From Christensenella sp. UBA6406 (lineage in GTDB: Bacteria > Bacillota > Clostridia > Christensenellales > UBA1242), in NCBI GenBank assembly GCA_002438625.1, contig DJPS01000013.1, positions 1,933-16,021 of the forward strand: a stretch of DNA of 14,089 bases, in the 5' to 3' direction. Shown piece after piece: positions 8,159 through 14,089 of the stretch (within the stretch, counting starts at the first letter, position 1; each line of letters starts with the position of its first letter). A program made the position numbers and the translations under genes. Below the pieces are notes generated by a model. That model saw nothing but the letters and a program-made list of their open reading frames with translations. It had not been told where the DNA came from and ran no database searches.

Positions 8159-9109
8159 TTAATTTAATGCTGAAAAAACAAAACTGTAAAGTTCATTTTT
8201 TGTGTTCGTAAAAGTAGATTTTATATTTAAGTCAATATTGTGCAATTTGTCGCAAAGAATGTATAGTTTTTGTTTGCCAAATAATCTACATTGTTGTCTT
8301 GCTATTTTAACGGCATAAGGTTTAATTTGAAGTTGGTCGGCAATGGTTGCGTTGTCTAAGTCGGGTGGAGATAGGGTAACCATCAAAAGCCTTCTATAAT
8401 GTCCGTATAAAAGTCCAATTAATGCAATATGGTCTTCTTCATCAATTAAATAGTCCAAAATTTTAAGTGCGTCTTCACTTCGCTTGTTCCCAAGTGCTTC
8501 AGTTAATTCAAATATATTGTAAGTGCAATCTCGCACACTCAAAGTCCTTATCATCTCTTCGGTTATAACTTTATTTTCATCTGCAAATGCTATAAGTTTA
8601 TCTAATTCGCTATAAATTTGCGTTAAGTTATAATCGCAATATAAAATTAAAGTTTTAAGTGCTTCATCGCTTATCAAGAATCCCTTATCTTTTAAATCTG
8701 TAAGCACTTTTCGCCTTATCATTGTGGCATCAAGTTTGTTGCAGTCAACAAATGTTACGCTATCAATGGGTTTCGTTTCCCCCTTTATAGTTATTGCTAA
8801 GGTAACTGATTTGTTGGGTTTTTTAGCATATTCTATCAATTTCTTTCTTTTATCCTCATTAAAATCTATATCTTTAACTATTACAATTCGCATTTTGTCC
8901 ATAAGTGGCAAAGTTTCGCAAGCCGTAAGCACATCTTCAAAATTTGCATCTTCACCATAAGAAACAATGTTAAAATCTGGATATTCAATTTCAGATGAAA
9001 GTTTTAAATTTTTTATGCAGGTTTCAGTTAAATATCTATCTTCGCCATAAAATAGATAAATTGGTTCAATTATCTCTTGTAATGATTTTTTAAATTCAAC
9101 AAACTTCAT
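8159..9109 (-). CDS. holA: DNA polymerase III subunit delta
   Basis: A 316-residue protein, the usual length for delta, the clamp-loader subunit that opens the beta sliding clamp and works with DnaX (tau/gamma) and delta-prime. Features match the family: N-terminal IYLFYGEDRYL (17-27), where the AAA+ P-loop is degenerate as expected; TLPLMDKMRIVIVKDID (66-82); the domain II helix region YNIFELTEALGNKRSEDALKIL (197-218); and the C-terminal collar-domain segment around IGLLYGHYRRLLM (231-243). It lies downstream of comEC, an arrangement common in Firmicutes, but has its own promoter in the 98-base gap. AGGAGT sits 4 bases before the ATG. No rpsT gene, often found beside holA in Firmicutes, is visible here. 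Confidence 0.95.
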   Translation of the reverse strand: MKFVEFKKSLQEIIEPIYLFYGEDRYLTETCIKNLKLSSEIEYPDFNIVSYGEDANFEDVLTACETLPLMDKMRIVIVKDIDFNEDKRKKLIEYAKKPNKSVTLAITIKGETKPIDSVTFVDCNKLDATMIRRKVLTDLKDKGFLISDEALKTLILYCDYNLTQIYSELDKLIAFADENKVITEEMIRTLSVRDCTYNIFELTEALGNKRSEDALKILDYLIDEEDHIALIGLLYGHYRRLLMVTLSPPDLDNATIADQLQIKPYAVKIARQQCRLFGKQKLYILCDKLHNIDLNIKSTFTNTKNELYSFVFSALN

Positions 9110-9128
9110 TTTTACTCCTATTATTTAA

Positions 9129-9157
9129 ATTATAGCATTAAAACTTTTTTATGTAAA
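9129..9157 (-). promoter_or_regulatory. Promoter of holA
   Basis: On the minus strand the -35 is TTTACA (9157-9152), followed by a 17-base spacer and TATAAT (9134-9129). The -10 is preceded by TGC, making an extended -10 element. Predicted transcription starts near 9122, just upstream of the AGGAGT ribosome binding site. holA can therefore be expressed independently of comEC. Confidence 0.75.
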
Positions 9158-9207
9158 GCAGTTATGACAAACAAATTTATTTATTTAGTTAAAAATGGTA
9201 CATTAAA

Positions 9208-11184
9208 TTATGAGTTAGTTACAATAAATTGATTTCCCTTTATAATGTATTTTATGTAGCATTTGCTTTCTGTTGAGCGGATAAATTTTGCATCTGTGCC
9301 TATATTTATATTGTCCATATCTTCCATTAAAATTAAATTGCTATTTGTTTCAAGTAATTGAATTAAAGCACTATCTTCTTCATATAAATATTTGGGTAGA
9401 TATATGTTTGAAATTTTATATTGAGCAAAAAAGTCTTGTAATTTTTCTCTATCTACATTAACTTTTGAAATTAAAATCATATTTTCTATTTTGTTTTCAT
9501 TAATTTGATTTAACTTTTGCGTTGTGCAAGATAATGAAATGCCGTTTTTAAACGAATTTACAAAGCACAAGTTGCTTTCATTCAATTTAAAATAATAAGT
9601 GCTTTCACATTCTTCAACTTTATAATTTGTGTTAAGTTGAGTGGTTGGCAAATACGAAAAGAAGATAGAAAGCCCAATTATAACAACAAGACAAGCACTT
9701 ATCAAACACTTCTTTTTCCATTTTACAAAAAATCTATTGCTAGTTATAAAGGTAAGAACAATATAAGCCATAATTCCAACAACGCCAATTTTACACAAAG
9801 GAACAATAAGTGTATCAATTTTTGATATACCAACACTTAATTGAATAAATATATTCATTCCTTCACCAATTAATCCAAGTAAGAAAGATGGTGTGAATAT
9901 AAGAGAAGGGATGACCAAAATAAGCAAAATTGCAAATAAAAAGTTAAATAAAGGCAAAAGCAAAATGTTTGCTAAAATACTTATAAAAGAGAAATATCCA
10001 AAATAATAAGCCATAAAAGGTAAAGTCGCAATTTGTGTTGCAAGTGTCATTGCAATAGTTGAAATGATAAATCTATTATGAATAAAAGCAATTAATTTAG
10101 AAATTGGTTTAGTTAGAACTGCAACGCCATACATACACCCAAAACTAAGGCAAAACCCAAGATTGAACAAGTCGAGCGGATTAAAAAGCAAAACAATTAA
10201 ACCGCTTAAACCCAAAGAACTAAGCATATCGTGCTTTCGTGGGACAATTTGCGTTAGGTAGAAGACCATACACATTATAGATGCTCTTACTATGCACGGA
10301 TTAAAGAAACAAAGATAAGTGTAAAGAAGAAGCATAACCGCCAATGCAACGCCCGTAATTTTCTTATTAGTGAATGGAATTCTCGCTAGTCCAAAGGCTA
10401 AAAGCGAAAACAAAATAGTCGTGTGCAATCCACTAACAGATAAAATATGTGCAAGTCCGCTATATCTAAATCCATCCATAACACTTTCCGAAATGTCGCT
10501 TTGGTCGCCAAATGTAACAGCGTATGCCAAACTTGCACTTCTTGTGCTCATAGATGAATAAAATGCTTCCTTAATTTTTAAGTGCGTTTTGTCTTTTAAC
10601 TCCAACTTGTTATCATAAATTGTAAAGGTTTCCCGTGTAAAACAGGTTGCATAAATTTTAGATGGCAAATTGAATGAATTGATTTTCCCAAAACTAAAAA
10701 GTTCTTCTTTTTGCAGTTGGTCGTTAAAAATTATAATGTCGCCTGCCTTCACATCAAAGTCGCTATAACTTATGACCCTAATCTTGCTATTGCTTAGAAC
10801 GCTTTTTCCGCTTTCAGTTTCAATAATTTCACAATGTTCAAGCACGAAACTTATGTATTTATCGCCTTCATTGATTATGGTTGGGACTTTGCCCATAACT
10901 GTGTAGGTTGTATTTGGCTTTATATCTATATTTGCAATATAATTAAATGTCAAAAATCCATAAGTTAAGAAAAATATAAAAACAATAGTCAGCAACACAT
11001 AAAGTGGTTTAAATTTGTTTATAATAGCATAAAGGAGTATAGCACCAAATCCAAGCAAAGATAAAATGCTAACATAAATTTTTCCGCCATAAAAACCATA
11101 CACAATTAATAATGCTAAAATTACAGCAATAAAAGATTGAAATGCCCCTCTTTTACTTGCTATTTTTACAATCTTCGTTCCCAT
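9208..11184 (-). CDS. comEC: ComEC/Rec2-family DNA uptake channel with degenerate C-terminal domain
   Basis: A 658-residue polytopic protein of the ComEC family, the inner-membrane channel that takes in single-stranded DNA during transformation. Layout: N-terminal membrane helices (about 17-85), a soluble OB-like DUF4131 region (about 90-190), then the Competence domain (about 205-480) with signature GLAHILSVSGLH (243-254), VRASIMC (299-305) and FNPLDLFNLGFCLSFG (334-349). After a last helix (about 492-510) comes a region of about 148 residues in place of the usual metallo-beta-lactamase-like domain. It has no HxHxDH motif: where that motif is expected, the sequence reads MILISKVNVDREKLQDFF (569-586), followed by ISNIYLP. 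The protein is shorter than typical full-length ComEC (about 750 or more residues). The ATG has no Shine-Dalgarno; an extended -10 lies 7 bases upstream, implying a leaderless mRNA. No other competence gene is in the window. Confidence 0.93.
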   Translation of the reverse strand: MGTKIVKIASKRGAFQSFIAVILALLIVYGFYGGKIYVSILSLLGFGAILLYAIINKFKPLYVLLTIVFIFFLTYGFLTFNYIANIDIKPNTTYTVMGKVPTIINEGDKYISFVLEHCEIIETESGKSVLSNSKIRVISYSDFDVKAGDIIIFNDQLQKEELFSFGKINSFNLPSKIYATCFTRETFTIYDNKLELKDKTHLKIKEAFYSSMSTRSASLAYAVTFGDQSDISESVMDGFRYSGLAHILSVSGLHTTILFSLLAFGLARIPFTNKKITGVALAVMLLLYTYLCFFNPCIVRASIMCMVFYLTQIVPRKHDMLSSLGLSGLIVLLFNPLDLFNLGFCLSFGCMYGVAVLTKPISKLIAFIHNRFIISTIAMTLATQIATLPFMAYYFGYFSFISILANILLLPLFNFLFAILLILVIPSLIFTPSFLLGLIGEGMNIFIQLSVGISKIDTLIVPLCKIGVVGIMAYIVLTFITSNRFFVKWKKKCLISACLVVIIGLSIFFSYLPTTQLNTNYKVEECESTYYFKLNESNLCFVNSFKNGISLSCTTQKLNQINENKIENMILISKVNVDREKLQDFFAQYKISNIYLPKYLYEEDSALIQLLETNSNLILMEDMDNINIGTDAKFIRSTESKCYIKYIIKGNQFIVTNS

Positions 11185-11191
11185 TAATTAA

Positions 11192-11200
11192 ATTATAGCA
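11192..11200 (-). promoter_or_regulatory. Extended -10 promoter of comEC, predicted leaderless transcript
   Basis: On the minus strand TGCTATAAT occupies 11200-11192, with the comEC ATG at 11184. Standard spacing puts transcription start at about 11185, one base before the ATG, and no ribosome binding site precedes the start codon. I see no good -35 hexamer, which suits an extended -10 promoter. Confidence 0.6.
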
Positions 11201-11248
11201 CAAATTTTAAATTTTTCTTATAAATATTTATCTCTTTTTTAAATTTTG

Positions 11249-11257
11249 TGTTAAAAT
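11249..11257 (+). promoter_or_regulatory. Probable extended -10 promoter of htrA
   Basis: TGTTAAAAT is an extended -10 form. It gives a predicted start near 11264 and a leader of about 59 bases to the ATG at 11323. The -35 region is not recognisable. It is divergent from the comEC promoter, only about 50 bases away. Confidence 0.45.
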
Positions 11258-11260
11258 ATA

Positions 11261-11282
11261 TGGGTGTTAAAGGCGTAAGCAA
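11261..11282 (+). promoter_or_regulatory. Leader motif shared with cmk
   Basis: The segment has the core GTTAAAGGCGTAAG and begins TGGG. It matches the cmk leader at 12645-12667 at about 18 of 22 aligned positions, with one 1-base gap. In both genes it ends about 36-40 bases before the start codon. Its function is unknown; it could be a start-site element, a protein-binding site or part of a small RNA structure. Confidence 0.4.
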
Positions 11283-11322
11283 TAAAAGAAATTAAGATTA
11301 TATATTATTAAGAGGTTAAGTA

Positions 11323-12465
11323 ATGAATAATAATAAAAAAGTTGAATATTTAAAAAATGTACTTTTGGGTGTTGGATGTGCCTTGCTTATTGTTGCATTT
11401 GTTGTTTTGTATGTGCATTATGCGGGCGTAAAAGTCAGTAGCAAAGTTTATGTAAATTATGTGCCAGATAGTTATACGGTTACAGGCTCTTCATCAGCAA
11501 CTTTTGTTGATGCTGTAAAGGACGCAAAGCAAAGTGTTGTTGAAATTAATTCGGCGTTGCCAAACGGGACAAGTGCGGGAAGTGGAGTAATGTATGGAAC
11601 GGATGGCAATGTTACATACATAGTAACAAATTTTCACGTAATAGAAAATGCAACACAATTTAAAGTAATTTTATACGATGGCACAATCATAACAGATGTG
11701 CAGTTGGTTGGTGGCGATGATGAAGAGGATATTGCCGTGCTTATGATAGAAGGCACATATAAAACTGCAAAAATTAGGCAAGTGTCTAGTGAAAGTGCAA
11801 ACGCAATTAAACTTGGCGAGACTGTGTTTGCCATAGGTAATCCACTTGGAAAACTTGGTGGGAGTGTAACAAAAGGCATTATAAGTTGCCTTAATAGAGA
11901 GATAGTGGTTGAAAACAAGGCAAGAAGTTTAATGCAAACGGATGTCGCCATAAATAGCGGAAACAGTGGTGGCGGTCTATTTGATGAAAACGGCAACTTG
12001 ATAGGCATCGTAAATGCAAAGGTCAGTGCCACAGGTGTTGAAGGGATTGCCTTTGCAATTTCTATTGATAATGCAGTTAAAGTTGCAAATGAACTTATAG
12101 AGTCGCACACTCACGATGTTACAACATTAAAGGTAACTTCATTTGGGTTTGTTAAAGGGCGAATTGAACTTGGCTTTGAAGCATCTTATACAGCACTTAT
12201 GAGTGGTTTCTTTATAACAGAAAAAGCGCTTTATGTTACATCTTGTGATAGCAATCTTCAAGCCTATGCAAGCGGGCTAAGGCAATATGATAAAATCATA
12301 AGCATTTCAAAAGGTGGCAAAGAAAATGCAATGAATAGTGATGCGGATTTTACAACTTTTATAAGCACATTAAAAGTTGGCGATAAAATAAGCGTAAAAG
12401 TTTCGAGAAACAGCGAAACAAAATCTTTTGAATTTGCAATAAATCAAAAAATTTATTCAATATAA
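11323..12465 (+). CDS. htrA: HtrA/DegP-like S1C serine protease, membrane anchored
   Basis: A 380-residue envelope quality-control protease. One N-terminal membrane segment (about 12-34) anchors a trypsin-like domain (about 60-262) outside the cell. The triad is visible: H105 in VTNFHVIENA, D136 in EEDIAVL and S215 in NSGNSGGGLF. GNPLG (172-176) and TDVAINSGNSGG also match the S1C family. The C-terminal part (about 285-375) fits one PDZ domain, with SGLRQYDKIISIS and a late LKVGDKISVKVSR. It probably degrades or refolds misfolded exported proteins, and the C-terminal PDZ domain would recognise substrate ends. AAGAGG lies 7 bases before the ATG. A terminator follows directly, so the gene is probably monocistronic; it is divergent from comEC. 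A stress-type regulator is not evident, apart from the leader motif shared with cmk. Confidence 0.95.
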   Translation: MNNNKKVEYLKNVLLGVGCALLIVAFVVLYVHYAGVKVSSKVYVNYVPDSYTVTGSSSATFVDAVKDAKQSVVEINSALPNGTSAGSGVMYGTDGNVTYIVTNFHVIENATQFKVILYDGTIITDVQLVGGDDEEDIAVLMIEGTYKTAKIRQVSSESANAIKLGETVFAIGNPLGKLGGSVTKGIISCLNREIVVENKARSLMQTDVAINSGNSGGGLFDENGNLIGIVNAKVSATGVEGIAFAISIDNAVKVANELIESHTHDVTTLKVTSFGFVKGRIELGFEASYTALMSGFFITEKALYVTSCDSNLQAYASGLRQYDKIISISKGGKENAMNSDADFTTFISTLKVGDKISVKVSRNSETKSFEFAINQKIYSI

Positions 12466-12486
12466 AATATAAAAATCAAATTAAAT

Positions 12487-12524
12487 CTTATCCAAAAGAT
12501 GTAACATTGAGGATAAGCTTTTTT
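12487..12524 (+). terminator. Rho-independent terminator after htrA
   Basis: CTTATCC (12487-12493) pairs with GGATAAG (12511-12517) across a 17-base loop, followed by C and six T (12519-12524). It lies 21 bases after the htrA stop codon. The stem is short, so termination may be partial. Confidence 0.7.
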
Positions 12525-12596
12525 ATTTAAATTTTTAAAATAAAATTGCTGGACAAAATAAATTGCGATAGTAAAATATTTAAATGTTTGGTGTGC

Positions 12597-12625
12597 TTGA
12601 CATTAGTTAAATTTTATAATATAAT
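12597..12625 (+). promoter_or_regulatory. Consensus promoter of cmk
   Basis: TTGACA (12597-12602), a 17-base spacer and TATAAT (12620-12625) form a perfect housekeeping sigma factor promoter. Predicted start is near 12632, giving a leader of about 72 bases before the cmk ATG. Confidence 0.9.
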
Positions 12626-12644
12626 TTTATTAAGTAAATTTGCG

Positions 12645-12667
12645 TGGGGTTTAATGGCGTTAAGTAA
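12645..12667 (+). promoter_or_regulatory. Leader motif shared with htrA, overlapping a possible 12-codon leader ORF
   Basis: The segment has the core TTTAATGGCGTTAAGTAA and aligns with the htrA leader at 11261-11282. It can fold locally (TTAA-TGGCG-TTAA). It also contains an ATG (12654) that opens a 12-codon frame ending at TAA 12690-12692, which overlaps the start of the cmk ribosome binding site AAGGAG (12691-12696). Such a small frame could couple to cmk translation, but it lacks a good ribosome binding site and has no counterpart in the htrA leader. Confidence 0.4.
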
Positions 12668-12703
12668 GAACACCAAAATGATGCAAATTTAAGGAGAATG
12701 TAA

Positions 12704-13402
12704 ATGGTTGTAAATATTGCCATAGATGGCACAAGCGGTTCAGGGAAAAGCACGGTAGCGGGGAAGTTAGCAGATAAGTTGCATTATTATCATTTAAACA
12801 CTGGGCAATTATATAGGGCGTATGCATTAAAGTGTTTAAATATAGGCGTTGTAGAACCAGAAAGAGATGATGTTTTAAATTTAATTAAAAACACAAAAGT
12901 TGAAGTTAAATTTATTAATGGTAAACAATCAACTTATTTAGATGGCGAAAATGTAACTAATCAATTAAACGATGCAGAGATTAGCAGAGTTGCATCAATT
13001 ATTTCACCTTTTAGGGAACTAAGGGAGTGCGTTATAGAAATTCAACGCAGTATGGCAAAGTTGCATAATATTATTATTGAAGGGCGAGACATTGGCACTG
13101 TTATAATCCCAAATGCGAAGTATAAGTTTTTTGTAACCGCAAGTGTGGAAGCAAGGGCAGAGCGAAGGTATAAGCAATTAATTGAAGCAGGTAAAAATGT
13201 TGATTATAACGATATTTTAAACGGACTAAAAGAGCGTGATGAAAAAGATACTCAACGAGAAATCAGCCCGCTTATAAAGGCATATGATGCAATTTTAGTA
13301 GATACATCTAATTTAGGCATTGAAGAAGTTGTTGATTTAATGTTATCTAAAATAGATAAGAAAGATTTTCGCAGTCGTTTAGATGATGAATGTCAAAAAT
13401 AG
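12704..13402 (+). CDS. cmk: Cytidylate (CMP/dCMP) kinase
   Basis: A 232-residue cytoplasmic nucleotide kinase, typical in length, that phosphorylates CMP and dCMP with ATP to feed RNA, DNA and phospholipid CDP pools. Visible motifs: P-loop GTSGSGKST (9-17); NTGQLYRAYA (32-41), the usual DTGxxYR site with Asn in the first position; EGRDIGTVIIP (126-136); FFVTASVEARAERR (142-155); and ERDEKDTQREISPL (177-190), then DAILVDTS (195-202). These cover the nucleotide-binding, substrate-binding and lid regions. ATG 12704 has AAGGAG 7 bases upstream and its own consensus promoter. The last residues (about 217-232) form a charged tail. A strong terminator follows within 35 bases, so there is no sign of the downstream gene partners often seen with cmk. 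Confidence 0.96.
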   Translation: MVVNIAIDGTSGSGKSTVAGKLADKLHYYHLNTGQLYRAYALKCLNIGVVEPERDDVLNLIKNTKVEVKFINGKQSTYLDGENVTNQLNDAEISRVASIISPFRELRECVIEIQRSMAKLHNIIIEGRDIGTVIIPNAKYKFFVTASVEARAERRYKQLIEAGKNVDYNDILNGLKERDEKDTQREISPLIKAYDAILVDTSNLGIEEVVDLMLSKIDKKDFRSRLDDECQK

Positions 13403-13434
13403 AACATAGCAAAGGAATAAATATTTATATACAG

Positions 13435-13472
13435 GCAGTAGATAATTTATTGTAATTATTTATTGCTTTTTT
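13435..13472 (+). terminator. Rho-independent terminator after cmk
   Basis: GCAGTAGATAA (13435-13445) pairs with TTATTTATTGC (13456-13466) as an 11-bp stem with two G-U pairs. The loop is 10 bases, and six T follow (13467-13472). It ends the cmk transcript and isolates the next gene. Confidence 0.85.
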
Positions 13473-13633
13473 CTAATAACATATCTTTCTTAAACAATTT
13501 TTTAATATTTAATGTGGTTATAAGATAAGTTCAATAAAATAGAATTATTTATATGTCCTTATTTGCTATATATTGATAATATTTTTAAAGTAAATAAAAA
13601 AGTTTTAAATTTTTCAAAATTAATAAAAAACAT
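13473..13633. other. AT-rich spacer without recognisable gene
   Basis: A stretch of about 160 bases between the cmk terminator and the next promoter. I see only A/T-rich sequence and no coding frame, repeat or convincing structure. Together with the leader at 13663-13840 it makes a gap of about 440 bases between coding frames. Confidence 0.6.
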
Positions 13634-13662
13634 TTGACAAAGGAAAGAGAAAAATGTAGAAT
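13634..13662 (+). promoter_or_regulatory. Strong promoter upstream of the TasA-like gene
   Basis: TTGACA (13634-13639), a 17-base spacer and TAGAAT (13657-13662) are a near-perfect housekeeping promoter. Transcription should start near 13669, leaving a leader of about 170 bases before the ATG at 13841. Confidence 0.85.
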
Positions 13663-13668
13663 AAAGGG

Positions 13669-13840
13669 GATAACATCAAAGGACTTCAAATTAATTGTGC
13701 GGAATTGTGGGGTTGTGGTTTTGGATTGGGGCTTTAAAAGGGAAAAGTTTTAATTTAAGATTATGGCTTTGGCTATTGAGAATAGATTACATAGGTGCAA
13801 GAGAAAATGAAGGAAAATATAAGGAAAAGGAGTTTAGGAA
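13669..13840 (+). promoter_or_regulatory. Long G/purine-rich 5' leader with possible RNA G-quadruplex
   Basis: The leader is much richer in G than its surroundings. Bases 13709-13731 read GGGG, TTGT, GG (13716-13717), a T-rich spacer, GG (13723-13724), ATT, GGGG. This could form a two-tier G-quadruplex in the RNA. Its 3' end is purine-rich and finishes with AAAAGGAG (13825-13832), 8 bases before the ATG. A 15-codon frame (13763-13810) exists but has no good ribosome binding site. No known riboswitch class is recognised. Confidence 0.5.
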
Positions 13841-14089
13841 ATGAAGGATAAACCACAAAATAGGCGGGGGGGGGCAGGCTGGAAGTACAATATATAGTAT
13901 AATTGTATTTATAGTAGTTATAGCATTCCTTGCAAGTTTAGGATTAGGAATAAGTTATGCATATTTTACGGCATCAAAAGAAGTTGATGGTGTGTCTTTT
14001 TCGTTTAAGAAATTAGATGTAAATATAATGGTAAAGCAAAAAGATGCAAGTGAATTTGTAAAAGCGGAAGAGAATGAAATCAACTTTAA
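13841..14089 (+). pseudogene. TasA/camelysin-like exported protein, out of frame at a poly-G tract, 3' end outside window
   Basis: From ATG 13841 (AAAAGGAG 8 bases upstream) the frame reads MKDKPQNRRGG, enters nine G, then AGWKYNI and a stop at 13895-13897. The frame that continues to the window edge without a stop begins at CAG 13875 and reads QAGSTIYS, then a membrane segment (IIVFIVVIAFLASLGLGI), AYFTASKEVDG and FKKLDVNIMV. This frame has no start codon of its own between the TGA at 13842-13844 and the membrane segment. A run of eight or eleven G would join the halves: basic N-terminus, hydrophobic core, then AYFTA. That matches the signal sequences cut by SipW-type signal peptidases in TasA/camelysin-like matrix proteins, and 'KLDVNI' resembles the usual early 'GtLdl' strand. 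Marked as a broken gene because the given frame is interrupted; it may instead be phase-variable OFF, rescued by slippage, or a homopolymer sequencing error. Confidence 0.75.
13866..13874 (+). repeat. Homopolymer run of nine G, candidate phase-variation tract
   Basis: Nine consecutive G lie within codons 9-12 of an open frame starting at 13841. In DNA this poor in G such a run is very unlikely by chance. Changing its length by one base (to eight) puts the start codon in frame with the exported-protein frame. Confidence 0.85.

Noticed and set aside
11634..12110. 158-residue frame antisense to htrA
   Set aside because: It lies wholly inside the clearly functional protease gene with catalytic motifs on the other strand, and has no start signals or recognisable protein features.
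13390..13455. A 21-codon frame starting with ATG inside the end of cmk (MSKIEHSKGI...)
   Set aside because: It looks like a start overlapping cmk, but it has no ribosome binding site of note and its 3' end lies in the stem-loop of the cmk terminator, so it is most likely chance.
13763..13810. 15-codon frame in the leader of the TasA-like gene
   Set aside because: It has no Shine-Dalgarno and no attenuator-like codon runs; noted only as part of the leader.

Overview
The window is a stretch of strongly AT-rich bacterial chromosome, most likely from a low-GC Gram-positive (Firmicutes, Clostridia-like) organism. The evidence is AAGGAG-type ribosome binding sites, TTGACA/TATAAT promoters, comEC lying next to holA, an anchored HtrA protease, and a final gene with a SipW-type (TasA/camelysin-like) signal sequence. 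I see no rRNA, tRNA, CRISPR array, insertion sequence or phage gene. The species cannot be named from this sequence alone.

Layout. Bases 1-4194 (+) hold the 3' part of a very large, modular, soluble-looking protein of unknown function. Its last two globular blocks are diverged copies of one ~140-residue domain. A perfect hairpin (4247-4281) separates it from a convergent AI-2E-family membrane protein (4296-5756, -). A small two-LysM protein (5905-6231, +) is divergent from that gene. Next comes a minus-strand group read right to left: comEC (11184-9208), holA (9109-8159), a small multispanning membrane protein (8092-7583) and a membrane-anchored M28 aminopeptidase-like protein (7553-6291). 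comEC and holA each have their own recognisable promoter. Divergent from comEC are an HtrA-like S1C protease (11323-12465, +) and cytidylate kinase cmk (12704-13402, +). Each is followed by an intrinsic terminator, and their leaders share a short motif.

The right end is the most striking part. A consensus promoter (13634-13662) drives a ~170-nt G/purine-rich leader with a possible two-tier G-quadruplex. This leads to a well-placed ribosome binding site and an ATG at 13841. That reading frame hits a run of nine G (13866-13874) after eight codons and then stops. With eight (or eleven) G the frame would continue into a transmembrane/SipW-type signal sequence (AYFTA) and a TasA/camelysin-like exported protein that runs off the window. 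This looks like a contingency (phase-variable) switch on a surface or matrix protein, caught in the OFF state, although an assembly error in the homopolymer must be excluded.

How the genes relate. comEC (DNA uptake channel), holA (clamp-loader delta) and cmk (CMP/dCMP phosphorylation) are DNA-metabolism housekeeping genes. HtrA, the M28 peptidase, the LysM protein, the AI-2E-family protein and the TasA-like gene concern the envelope. ComEC has a C-terminal region that keeps the position of the usual metallo-beta-lactamase-like domain but lacks its metal-binding histidine motif.
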